NCBI GenBank assembly: GCA_017399105.1 | Contig: JAFQEJ010000043.1 | Span: 1 to 45,448, forward strand | Source of the DNA: Clostridia bacterium | GTDB taxonomy: Bacteria; Bacillota; Clostridia; Oscillospirales; CAG-272 | DNA length: 45,448 nucleotides | Direction of reading: 5' to 3' | Part shown: piece by piece, positions 9,082-16,190 of the stretch | Position numbering within the stretch: the first letter of the stretch is position 1 | How the letters are laid out: each line of letters starts with the position of its first letter | The notes under the pieces: generated by a model | Databases searched by the model: none | What the model was told of the DNA's origin: nothing | Seen by the model: the letters and a program-made list of their open reading frames with translations, nothing else | Position numbers and translations under genes: made by a program

Positions 9082-9846
9082 TTAAACATTGATGATTTCA
9101 ACGCCGTTTTCCGCTGCCTGTCTGAGGATCGCATCGGGAAGGGCGGCATCGGTGATGATGGCATCGACCTGCTCGATCTTGCAGAAGGTGTAGGGGAGGC
9201 TCTTGTCCAGCTTGGATTTATCCATGAGAACCACCACGCGGCGTGCCTTTTCGACGATGAAGCTCTTGAGCTCGCACTCTATGTAGTTACCGCAGGTCAT
9301 GCCGTTTTCAGCAGACATACCCGAGGGAACGATGAAGGCGATATCGATATTGATATCATCGAGGAAGCGGAGTGCCTGATTGCCTGCCACCGAGATGTTG
9401 TCGCGGTTGATCATACCACCCACGATATTGACGATGGTCTGGGTCTTTTTGATCAGTTCCAGCGCGATGTTGGGGCCGGTTGTTGTGATGTTCAGTCTCT
9501 CATCGGGCATCTGGGATGCAAGCATCAGCATGGTTGTACCCGAGTCAAGGAAGAGAGAGCGGCCGGTCTCGATCATCTGGATGGCACGGTGCGCCAGTCT
9601 TTCCTTGGATTTGAGATTTTCACCCAGTCTCTGGCTGAAGGCATCCTCCATGGAGGTTGTGATGAACTTCATGGAGCGTGCGCCGCCGCGGACCTTTATT
9701 GCTTCGCCCTGACTCTCGAAATACTCGATGTCACGGCGCAGGGTCATATTGGAAACATCGGGGAAGAGCTTGGTAAGCTCATTGAGTGAAACAAAGGGCT
9801 TGGTATGAAGAAGCTCTCTGATATACTCGCGTCTTGCGGTTTTCAT
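9082..9846 (-). CDS. DeoR/GlpR-family transcriptional regulator
   Basis: Encodes 254 residues. The N-terminal winged helix has the typical TLRRDIEYFESQGEAIKVRGGA recognition region (split here from a longer motif, residues about 34-56). The C-terminal sensor is a DeoR-type ribose-phosphate-isomerase-like domain with DSGTTM, TTTGPNIA and the IVGGM and DKSK elements. Such regulators normally sense phosphorylated sugars. It is the first gene of the dehydrogenase operon, so it probably controls E2-E3-E1 and itself; the ligand is unknown. Two copies of ATTCACA flank its promoter. Confidence 0.9.
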   Translation of the reverse strand: MKTARREYIRELLHTKPFVSLNELTKLFPDVSNMTLRRDIEYFESQGEAIKVRGGARSMKFITTSMEDAFSQRLGENLKSKERLAHRAIQMIETGRSLFLDSGTTMLMLASQMPDERLNITTTGPNIALELIKKTQTIVNIVGGMINRDNISVAGNQALRFLDDINIDIAFIVPSGMSAENGMTCGNYIECELKSFIVEKARRVVVLMDKSKLDKSLPYTFCKIEQVDAIITDAALPDAILRQAAENGVEIINV

Positions 9847-9890
9847 CCTGCGTAATTTCCCACCTTATCATTTTATTTTATGTTACTGCC

Positions 9891-9906
9891 TGTGTTCAAA
9901 TTCACA
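9891..9906 (-). promoter_or_regulatory. Candidate DeoR operator, promoter-distal copy
   Basis: TGTGAATTTGAACACA (minus strand), an imperfect palindrome with TGTG/CACA ends just downstream of the -10 box. It shares the block TGTGAAT with the site at 9977-9990. Confidence 0.4.
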
Positions 9907-9919
9907 TTAATCAAGACAT

Positions 9920-9948
9920 ATTGTAACACACAGCGCGTCTTTTGTCAA
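9920..9948 (-). promoter_or_regulatory. Promoter of deoR-type regulator and dehydrogenase operon
   Basis: On the minus strand a perfect TTGACA (9943-9948), a 17-bp spacer and TACAAT (9920-9925). It lies about 75 nt upstream of the regulator start. Confidence 0.88.
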
Positions 9949-9976
9949 TGCAATTCGGATGAATTTTTTATGTAAA

Positions 9977-9990
9977 TGATCACATTCACA
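9977..9990 (-). promoter_or_regulatory. Candidate DeoR operator, upstream copy
   Basis: TGTGAATGTGATCA (minus strand) lies upstream of the -35 box and repeats the TGTGAAT block of 9891-9906. Paired sites around a promoter are usual for DeoR-family looping repressors; the assignment is inferred. Confidence 0.35.
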
Positions 9991-10013
9991 AGCTGAAGTT
10001 TTATGACAGATTA

Positions 10014-10050
10014 CACAAAAAGAAGCCGGCACGGAATTAATGTGCGGCTT
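10014..10050 (-). terminator. Terminator of the duplicated lipoprotein gene
   Basis: Stem AAGCCG-CAC against GTG-CGGCTT with one bulged base, followed on the minus strand by CTTTTTG, just past the stop codon at 10060. Confidence 0.75.
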
Positions 10051-10059
10051 CCTTGGGGG

Positions 10060-12825
10060 TCAGTTTTTTGGGGTGAGGGGGAGAAGATAGATGTAATCGT
10101 CCAACATCGCTGTGGGAGTGCAGGGGATGAGAATGTGCTCGCCCGCAGTGAACGGACGGGAGGGATTGGCAGCCAAGGAATCCAGTTCATAGGATTCCAG
10201 CACAGATGCACTGCTCTCCCCCAGCAGAAGCATCAAGGCGACGATATTTCCCTTTTCGTTCGGATAACAGAGAATGGCGTGCTGACTGTCGAGCACCTTC
10301 ACCTCAGCAAGCTCTCGGGTTTCCTCGGAAATGCTAGGCAGGTCAATGCGGACTTCAGTGAAGCTGTTTCCGTCAGGGGTCAGCCTGTAGAGTGCCATTT
10401 CGCCGTTTTCGTAATAGTTGGAGCAGGCATAGATCACATTTTTCTCGGCATAAACCGCGCGCGGGCAGCGATAGAGGCAGTTCTCGCCTGAGGCGATATC
10501 ATAGCTGCCAAGCCCGATGTAATGCTCCCAACCGTAGACATGATAGAGCATTTTTCCATCCTCGGTGAAGGCGAAAAACTGCGGTGCGGCATAGCCTTGA
10601 ATATTTCCATCATTTTTTACCGTCACGGTTGTCTCATCTCCCTGCGGAGATACGAGAAGCAGATCCCCCTGCTCGCTGTATTTCACGCAATAACCGTCGG
10701 GGCTGACCGGTTCTTCTGAGGCAGGCAGAGGCGGTGCTCCGTCCTCAACCGAAAGGATACCTCGGTCTTCAAGCGAAAGGTTAACTTGGCAGGAATAACC
10801 GATTCCATCTTCAATTCGTACATAGTGGCAGATCAGTGTCTCACTGTCGGGATCGGGAACAAGCTGCTCACGCAGGGAAAAAGACCGGGCATCGGGAAAG
10901 CGTTCTCTCAATGCAGACTCACAGAGAGCGGTGAGATTCAGTATATCCACGCCTTCGCTCTCAAGCGGCTCGGGATAGGTGAAGGTACCGAAGCGGCCGT
11001 CTTCATTCAGCAGCGCGCAAAATTCTCTGCCCCGCAGCTCCCAAACATACTCATCGAGCAGAGCGGCATAGGATAGGATGTAGGTATGCTTGCCGTAGAA
11101 GTCCCCCTCAACGACAAGTGCAAGCAGGATGCGGACATCCTCATATCGCCAGATCACATACTGACAGCCGTATTTATCCGAAAATTCAAGGTTGAAAGCC
11201 CCCTTTTCATGCTCAAACAGATCGGCATCGGCAACCTGACCCGGGCAGACAACCGAAGCAAAGTCGTGCGCCCAGATTTTAGTATCGTCGATGCCGCCCT
11301 CGATGCGGTATTCACTGCTGCGGAGCTGTCTGTTGTACTCTGCAGCCGGATTGAGGGAGATGGCAAAGGCATATTCATCCGCCATGGCGTGACGCTCGCA
11401 GAGGATGATGAGATAATCGCCGAAGGCGTGGGGGTATTGGGGACTTGTAACCTTCGATTCGATGGTGAAGGTGTTGGTGACCTTTGCTGTATTTTCTTCG
11501 ATTTCGGTCAGCACAACCTTCACCTGACCCGTTCCGTCGCCGAAAAGAAGGGCGACACGTCGGCTGTCGATGATCTTGATGTTCGGCCAGAATTCTTCAT
11601 CGATCAGTCCTTCGGGGAAGATGATCTCTTCTTCGGTGAAGGAATCACCGTTGAGGATAAGTCTGTAGAGGGCATAACGGACTGCATAGATTGAGGTTTC
11701 GGTGTAGATGATATCTCCCTCAGCAAAGACGGGAGCATTGCAGTGGTAGAGGTGATTTTCGCCGGTGGCGATGTTATAGACACCGAGTCCGACATAATCC
11801 TCCCAGCCGCTGACATGGTAGAGCAGTCTGCCATCCTCGGTAAATTTCCAGAAGCGGGGGACATGGTAGGCACTGATGGGCAGATTTTCGCCCGAGACGC
11901 ACTTGTCAACGGTGATTTCGCTGCCGTCGTTTAGATTAAGCAAAATCAGATCGCCGTTATCGTTATAGCCTGCACTGTAATGCTCGTAAATCATGCTCTC
12001 GGAGGAAAGATTGCTCGTATCATCCGGCCACCCGGGGGTGACGGTAACCGTACCGCTTGCCATAAAGGAGGGGATGGAGATCGTAACGCTGCAGGGGTAT
12101 TCCGTGCCGTCGATGTAGTAGTAATAGAGCAGGATGAAACTGTCGTTGAAAACGCCGACAATTCTGTTTTGAATACGTGAAATTTCCTCGGCTTCGGGAA
12201 ATTTTTTCAGAATTGCACTGCGAGAGATTTCGGTGAGATTCATGGTGAGGACACCGTCACTGCTCTGAGGCTCGGGATAGGTGAAGGTTCCGAAGCGGCC
12301 ATCCTCATTGAGAATAGAGCAGAGGGTCCTGCCCTTCAGCTCGGTGAAGCTGTCTTCCAGCAGTTCGGCATAGGAAAGGGTATAGAGATCGTCCTCGATG
12401 ACATAGATCAGGAGGATGCGGATGTCTTCATATGCCCAGATGGTGTAGCCAACATCATATTTTTCGGAATAATGGGAGGCAGTTGCTCCTCTTTCATGGT
12501 CAAAGGAGTCCTTTGAGGGAACCTCGCCGGGGCAGGTTTCGGAAGCAAATTCATATGCCCAGATGTTGGTATCGGGGAAGTAGCCTGTGATAGTGGTGAG
12601 CTCGCCGCGGATTCTTTCATTGAAGCTATCGGCGGGATCAGGGGGAGCAGGCGCTTCCGTTTCGGGCATCGTCGTTTCTGCGGGTGGTTCGGTGACCTGA
12701 GCCGAGGTCACGGGCGGTACGCTGTCGGGGGCGGCTGTAGTGATGGCATCGCCCTCGGTGGGATGTATGGAATTGCAGGAAGCGAGAAGGAGGAGGGAGA
12801 GGAAGATGGAAATGAGTTTTTTCAT
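10060..12825 (-). CDS. Large secreted lipoprotein with two tandem repeat domains, function unknown
   Basis: Encodes 921 residues. The N-terminus is a lipoprotein signal peptide with LASC lipobox (Cys17), then a Thr/Pro/Glu-rich linker to about residue 70. The rest is a tandem duplication with a period near 430 residues (about 86-495 and 515-921). Matching blocks are TNIWAYEFASETCPG/TKIWAHDFASVVCPG, NEDGRFGTFTYPEP in both, and FTEDGRLLYHVSGWE/FTEDGKMLYHVYGWE. The protein should be anchored outside the membrane. The second half of each unit is beta-rich with propeller-like spacing, but no family was recognised. The ATG at 12825 has AAGGAG at 5 nt; a GTG two codons upstream overlaps that site and was rejected. 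Confidence 0.85.
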   Translation of the reverse strand: MKKLISIFLSLLLLASCNSIHPTEGDAITTAAPDSVPPVTSAQVTEPPAETTMPETEAPAPPDPADSFNERIRGELTTITGYFPDTNIWAYEFASETCPGEVPSKDSFDHERGATASHYSEKYDVGYTIWAYEDIRILLIYVIEDDLYTLSYAELLEDSFTELKGRTLCSILNEDGRFGTFTYPEPQSSDGVLTMNLTEISRSAILKKFPEAEEISRIQNRIVGVFNDSFILLYYYYIDGTEYPCSVTISIPSFMASGTVTVTPGWPDDTSNLSSESMIYEHYSAGYNDNGDLILLNLNDGSEITVDKCVSGENLPISAYHVPRFWKFTEDGRLLYHVSGWEDYVGLGVYNIATGENHLYHCNAPVFAEGDIIYTETSIYAVRYALYRLILNGDSFTEEEIIFPEGLIDEEFWPNIKIIDSRRVALLFGDGTGQVKVVLTEIEENTAKVTNTFTIESKVTSPQYPHAFGDYLIILCERHAMADEYAFAISLNPAAEYNRQLRSSEYRIEGGIDDTKIWAHDFASVVCPGQVADADLFEHEKGAFNLEFSDKYGCQYVIWRYEDVRILLALVVEGDFYGKHTYILSYAALLDEYVWELRGREFCALLNEDGRFGTFTYPEPLESEGVDILNLTALCESALRERFPDARSFSLREQLVPDPDSETLICHYVRIEDGIGYSCQVNLSLEDRGILSVEDGAPPLPASEEPVSPDGYCVKYSEQGDLLLVSPQGDETTVTVKNDGNIQGYAAPQFFAFTEDGKMLYHVYGWEHYIGLGSYDIASGENCLYRCPRAVYAEKNVIYACSNYYENGEMALYRLTPDGNSFTEVRIDLPSISEETRELAEVKVLDSQHAILCYPNEKGNIVALMLLLGESSASVLESYELDSLAANPSRPFTAGEHILIPCTPTAMLDDYIYLLPLTPKN

Positions 12826-12915
12826 AGGCACTCCTTATGGCGGTGTCGGGTTGAAAAAGGCGGTATGCTCTTTAACTATATGACGCGCGCTGTGGAGAAT
12901 TGTTCCATAAAATAA

Positions 12916-13076
12916 GGGGCTGTTGCAAATGGAACATTTGAAACAGCCCAGCCATAAAATCTTTGATTTTGGGGCGCATATTGATTGGTTTTCGGGCATA
13001 AAATGCCCGAAAATGACGGTCATTGACCGGCAAAATCAATATCCAAGGGGCTGACGCATGCAAATGCGACAGCCCC
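12916..13076 (+). repeat. Structured intergenic repeat, full copy 1
   Basis: Predicted elements in order are hairpin 1 (12916-12949), hairpin 2 (12951-12975), a three-way junction closed by ATATTGATT (12978-12986) and AATCAATAT (13034-13042), and hairpin 3 (13047-13076). The junction encloses stem A (TTTTCGGGCAT/ATGCCCGAAAA) and stem B (CGGTC/GACCG). The copy sits at the 3' end of murC, where hairpin 3 could terminate transcription. Related copies are at 15943-16101 and 33732-33890. Confidence 0.85.
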
Positions 13077-13083
13077 TGTATTT

Positions 13084-14439
13084 TTACAGCATCATATCGC
13101 CGATTTTATATACATCTCCTGCGCCCATGGTGAAGATGAGATCACCCTGCTCTGCCATTGCTTTAACCGTATTGGCGGCGGATGCAAAGCTGTCACAGTA
13201 TATTGCCCCGGGGATCGCTTCAGCAAGCTGTGCCGAGCTGACACCGTAGGTATTTACCTCTCGGGCGGCGTAGATATCCACCAGAACCGCGCGGTCACAG
13301 CCGGTGAGCGCTTCAGCGAAATCCTCGAACAGCTCTGCGGTACGAGAGTAGGTATGAGGCTGGAAGATGCAGATCACGCGTCCTTCGGCAGCAGATTTCG
13401 CAGCCTTCAGGGTGGCGCGGATTTCGGTGGGATGGTGGGCATAATCGTCATAAAGACGCGCTCCCTTCACCATGCCGCGGTACTCAAATCTGCGGTGGGC
13501 ACCGCGGAAGTCGGCGAGTCCCTTTGCAATTGCCTCGGGTGCAACACCGTTTACATATGCGGCGGCGGCGGCACAGAGGGCATCGGTGACATTATGCGCA
13601 CCGGGAACAGAGAGCTTGATGTCGGGGATGCAGACCTCATCGCCGCGGAGGATGTCAAATCGCGCGAAGCCGCTCTCCCAGGTGAAATTGGCGGCACTGA
13701 ACTCGCCAGATGCTCCGACGGTAATCAGTCTGCCCTTGTAATCCTGCACGATCTCGCGGATATTGGCATCATCGAAATTGACAACCGCACACTCGGCGAG
13801 GGCGAGATAACGGCGGAAGGAGGATTTGATCTGGTCGAGGTCGGCGAAGTAGTCGGGGTGATCCATATCGATATTGAGCACCACTGCCGTCGTCGGGCAG
13901 AAGGAGAGGAAGGAATCGGTATATTCGCAGGCTTCGAAGAGGAAGCTGTCGCCTTTGCCGCAGCGGTAGGCACCGCCGATGGCGGAAAGCTCGGCTCCTA
14001 CGGCGATGGTGGGATCGAGGTCTGCGGCGAGATAGATATGGGAGACCATAGAGGTTGCGGTGCTCTTGCCGTGCATACCGGCGATGCCGATACGGACTGG
14101 GTATGCAGACATAAGCCAGCCCAAATAATCGGCGCGGCGGATGCAGGGGATGCCCCGCTCACGGGCTGCTGCAAATTCGGGGTTGTCCTCTTTGACAGCG
14201 GCGGTATAGACGAGGGCATCGGCATCGCCCAGATTGGAGGCGGCATGACCGATATGAACGGTGATGCCTGCGGCTTCCAGCCTTCCGGTCATGTCACTCG
14301 CCCGCTGATCCGAGCCTGTGACCTCGATGCCGCGCTCTGACGCCATGAAGGCAAGAGTGGACATACTGATGCCGCCGATACCGAGGAAAAATACCTTTTT
14401 ATGGGCTTCCATACCCTTATAACGCAATTCTGAATTCAT
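13084..14439 (-). CDS. murC: UDP-N-acetylmuramate--L-alanine ligase
   Basis: Encodes 451 residues. It adds L-Ala to UDP-MurNAc with ATP, the first peptide step of cytosolic peptidoglycan precursor synthesis. Visible motifs are the N-terminal FFLGIGGISMS nucleotide loop, the ATP loop GMHGKSTATSM (residues about 118-128), the EACEY segment, NIDMDHPDYF and DDYAHHPTEI, all typical of MurC. AAAGGAG precedes the ATG at good spacing. It is monocistronic: spoVG is divergent upstream and the structured repeat lies downstream. Confidence 0.97.
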   Translation of the reverse strand: MNSELRYKGMEAHKKVFFLGIGGISMSTLAFMASERGIEVTGSDQRASDMTGRLEAAGITVHIGHAASNLGDADALVYTAAVKEDNPEFAAARERGIPCIRRADYLGWLMSAYPVRIGIAGMHGKSTATSMVSHIYLAADLDPTIAVGAELSAIGGAYRCGKGDSFLFEACEYTDSFLSFCPTTAVVLNIDMDHPDYFADLDQIKSSFRRYLALAECAVVNFDDANIREIVQDYKGRLITVGASGEFSAANFTWESGFARFDILRGDEVCIPDIKLSVPGAHNVTDALCAAAAAYVNGVAPEAIAKGLADFRGAHRRFEYRGMVKGARLYDDYAHHPTEIRATLKAAKSAAEGRVICIFQPHTYSRTAELFEDFAEALTGCDRAVLVDIYAAREVNTYGVSSAQLAEAIPGAIYCDSFASAANTVKAMAEQGDLIFTMGAGDVYKIGDMML

Positions 14440-14641
14440 TGTGAATCTCCTTTAAACAGATGGAATGTGACCGTTTTGTGTATTTACAGAACATATAAAA
14501 TTTTTTTATACTTCGACAGATTTTAGTTTGAATAATTTTCACATTGACAATGTATAATAATCACATGCGGCAGAGGTGTATTTGATGGACCCCACACGTA
14601 TTACAAACCCATACCGAGACAGAAACAATGGAGGAAATGAA
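14440..14641. promoter_or_regulatory. Divergent murC/spoVG intergenic region
   Basis: AT-rich. On the plus strand TATAAT at 14553-14558 is about 85 nt upstream of spoVG, with only a poor -35 (TTTGAA, long spacer); a TTGACA at 14544 is too close to pair with it. No convincing -10/-35 pair for murC was found, and no sigma-H-type spoVG promoter was seen. Confidence 0.4.
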
Positions 14642-14950
14642 ATGACAATCACCGATATCAAAGTCAGAAAACTCTTCGACGACGAGGGGCCGATGAAAGC
14701 GATCGTATCCGTAACATTCGACGGTCAGCTTGCTCTGCACGACATCAAGGTTATTAACGCCCGTGACAAATTTTTTATCGTTATGCCCAGCCGCAAAAAT
14801 CCCGACGGAACCTACCGCGACATCGTTCATCCCATCAATGCAGCCTTCCGCGCCGAGCTGGAGGCTTCGGTGATCGAGGCTTATCAGAAAGCACTTGAGG
14901 AGGCGGATGAATTAATCGGGGATGAGGAAGCCGAGCCCGCAGCATTCTGA
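14642..14950 (+). CDS. spoVG: SpoVG family regulator (septation / RNA-binding protein)
   Basis: Encodes 102 residues, the usual SpoVG size. It begins MTITDIKVRKL and has the conserved KAIVSVTFDGQLALHDIKVI and FIVMPSRKNPDGTYRDIVHP elements (each long block is split between the two beta-hairpins). SpoVG binds nucleic acid and affects division, sporulation and virulence genes in Bacillota; it is also present in non-sporulating species, so it does not prove sporulation here. The start at 14642 has GGAGG at 7 nt; an upstream GTG frame lacks a site. An acidic C-terminal tail (residues about 88-102) is normal for the family. Confidence 0.95.
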   Translation: MTITDIKVRKLFDDEGPMKAIVSVTFDGQLALHDIKVINARDKFFIVMPSRKNPDGTYRDIVHPINAAFRAELEASVIEAYQKALEEADELIGDEEAEPAAF

Positions 14951-14967
14951 CGCAGCAAAACGAGATG

Positions 14968-15000
14968 ACAGCATACCTTCGGGTGTGCTGTTTTTGTTTT
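14968..15000 (+). terminator. Terminator of spoVG
   Basis: Stem ACAGCATACC/GGTGTGCTGT with a TTCG tetraloop, followed by TTTTTGTTTT. The tract overlaps the stop of the convergent yihY-like gene. Confidence 0.92.
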
Positions 15001-15859
15001 ACCGAAGCACACGGAAGCGGCTTCCTGCAGCCCATTCATTGATCTCGGCACCGAGGAGGAGAATGGTCATGCAGACGTAAACCCAGAGCATCATGAGCAT
15101 GACGGCGGCGAGACTTCCGTAGACATAGGAAAAATTGGGAAAGATTTCGATATAGAGTGAATAGAGGAAGGAAAAAACGATCCATCCGAGGGCGGTGAAG
15201 AGGGCGCCGGGGAGCTGGGCGGCAAATCGCAGTTTACTGCTGCCAAGACTGCCGCCGAGGGCTTTATAGACCAGCGAGAAAAATCCGACAAAGATAAGCA
15301 GAGAGATGAGAGTACGGAGAGTAATCGCGAGGTCGGTGACTGCGGCGGCAATGGGATAGCGCGATTCGAGGAAGTGCTGAATTTCTCCGCCGAAGACGAT
15401 GAAGGCGAGAGCGAAGATAAGCACGGCGGCAAAGGCGACAGTATAAATGAGAGAGCGGATGATGGCATTGATGCCGCGCAGGTCATCGGCATTGCCATAG
15501 ACATGATGGATCCCGCGGGAGACTGCACCGATGCCCTTGGATGCCGACCAGACCGAGGTGAGGACGGTGAGTGAGAGGAGTGATCCTGTGGATTTCTGTG
15601 AAATTTCCTCGATGATATAGAGAGCAAAGTCACGCATGGATTCGGGGATGATCGAGCTGACAAGGAGGACGAGCTCGTCGCTCCCCTCGGGGAGGAGTGC
15701 ATTGACCGCCTGGAGAGTGAGCATGAGAAAGGGGATGGCTGAGAGGACGATGAAGAAGGAGGCTTGAGCAGCGTAGAGCGAGATGCGGTGCGATTCGAAG
15801 TGCCGGAAAAGGCGCTGCCCTTGTACATAGAGTGAGCGGATTTTATTCGGCAGCTTCAT
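14999..15859 (-). CDS. YihY/BrkB-family integral membrane protein
   Basis: Encodes 286 residues with about six hydrophobic helices. The typical BrkB pattern is visible: SLYAAQASFFIVLSAIPFL (residues about 27-45), then LTSVWSASKGIGAVSRGIHHVYG and FLYSLYIEIFPNFSYVYGSL. The family was once annotated as ribonuclease BN, which is wrong; its true function is unknown. AAGGAG lies 8 nt before the start. It is transcribed alone from a good promoter and converges on spoVG. Confidence 0.9.
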   Translation of the reverse strand: MKLPNKIRSLYVQGQRLFRHFESHRISLYAAQASFFIVLSAIPFLMLTLQAVNALLPEGSDELVLLVSSIIPESMRDFALYIIEEISQKSTGSLLSLTVLTSVWSASKGIGAVSRGIHHVYGNADDLRGINAIIRSLIYTVAFAAVLIFALAFIVFGGEIQHFLESRYPIAAAVTDLAITLRTLISLLIFVGFFSLVYKALGGSLGSSKLRFAAQLPGALFTALGWIVFSFLYSLYIEIFPNFSYVYGSLAAVMLMMLWVYVCMTILLLGAEINEWAAGSRFRVLR

Positions 15860-15882
15860 GGACGGACTCCTTCATAATATTT

Positions 15883-15911
15883 ATTATACTTATTATGCGC
15901 GGGTAAATCAA
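15883..15911 (-). promoter_or_regulatory. Promoter of the YihY-family gene
   Basis: On the minus strand TTGATT (15906-15911), a 17-bp spacer and TATAAT (15883-15888), ending about 25 nt upstream of the start codon. Confidence 0.82.
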
Positions 15912-15942
15912 TAGATATGTGGGAAATTGCGGAAATATGACA

Positions 15943-16101
15943 GGGCTGTCGCATTTGCCATGCGTCAGCCCCCTGATATTGATTTTGCCGGTCAAAGACC
16001 GTCATTTTAAGGCATTACATGCCCTAAAACCAATCAATAAATGCCCCAAAATCGAAAATTTTGGGGCTGGGCTGTTGTAAATGTTCCATTTGCGTCAGCC
16101 C
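15943..16101 (-). repeat. Structured intergenic repeat, full copy 2
   Basis: Reverse orientation relative to copies 1 and 3. It keeps hairpin 1, hairpin 2 (GCCCCAAAAT/ATTTTGGGGC), the three-way junction with stem A (TTTTAGGGCAT against ATGCCTTAAAA, one mismatch) and stem B (CGGTC/GACCG), and hairpin 3. It lies about 90 nt downstream of the GH78 gene stop and just upstream of the YihY promoter. Confidence 0.85.
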
Positions 16102-16147
16102 AGCGGTGTAGTTTATAGTTTGTCCCGGAATTGATACTCCTGCATAA

Positions 16148-16161
16148 GTCTGATATCAGAC
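16148..16161. other. Perfect palindrome downstream of the GH78 gene
   Basis: GTCTGATATCAGAC is a perfect 14-bp palindrome, nearly extending to 20 bp. It lies between the GH78 stop and repeat copy 2. Its role is unknown; no T-tract is present. Confidence 0.4.
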
Positions 16162-16190
16162 ATAACGCGATTGCTGTATCGATTGTCAAT

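Noticed and set aside
12872..13063. Small ORF inside repeat copy 1 with similar ORFs in the other copies
   Set aside because: Copies 1 and 3 share a readable run around RHFRAFYA and KPIN, but copy 2 has a stop in the same frame, no ribosome site fits, and the similarity follows from the palindromic repeat itself.
14544..14549. TTGACA upstream of spoVG
   Set aside because: Only 3 nt before TATAAT, too close to serve as its -35 box.
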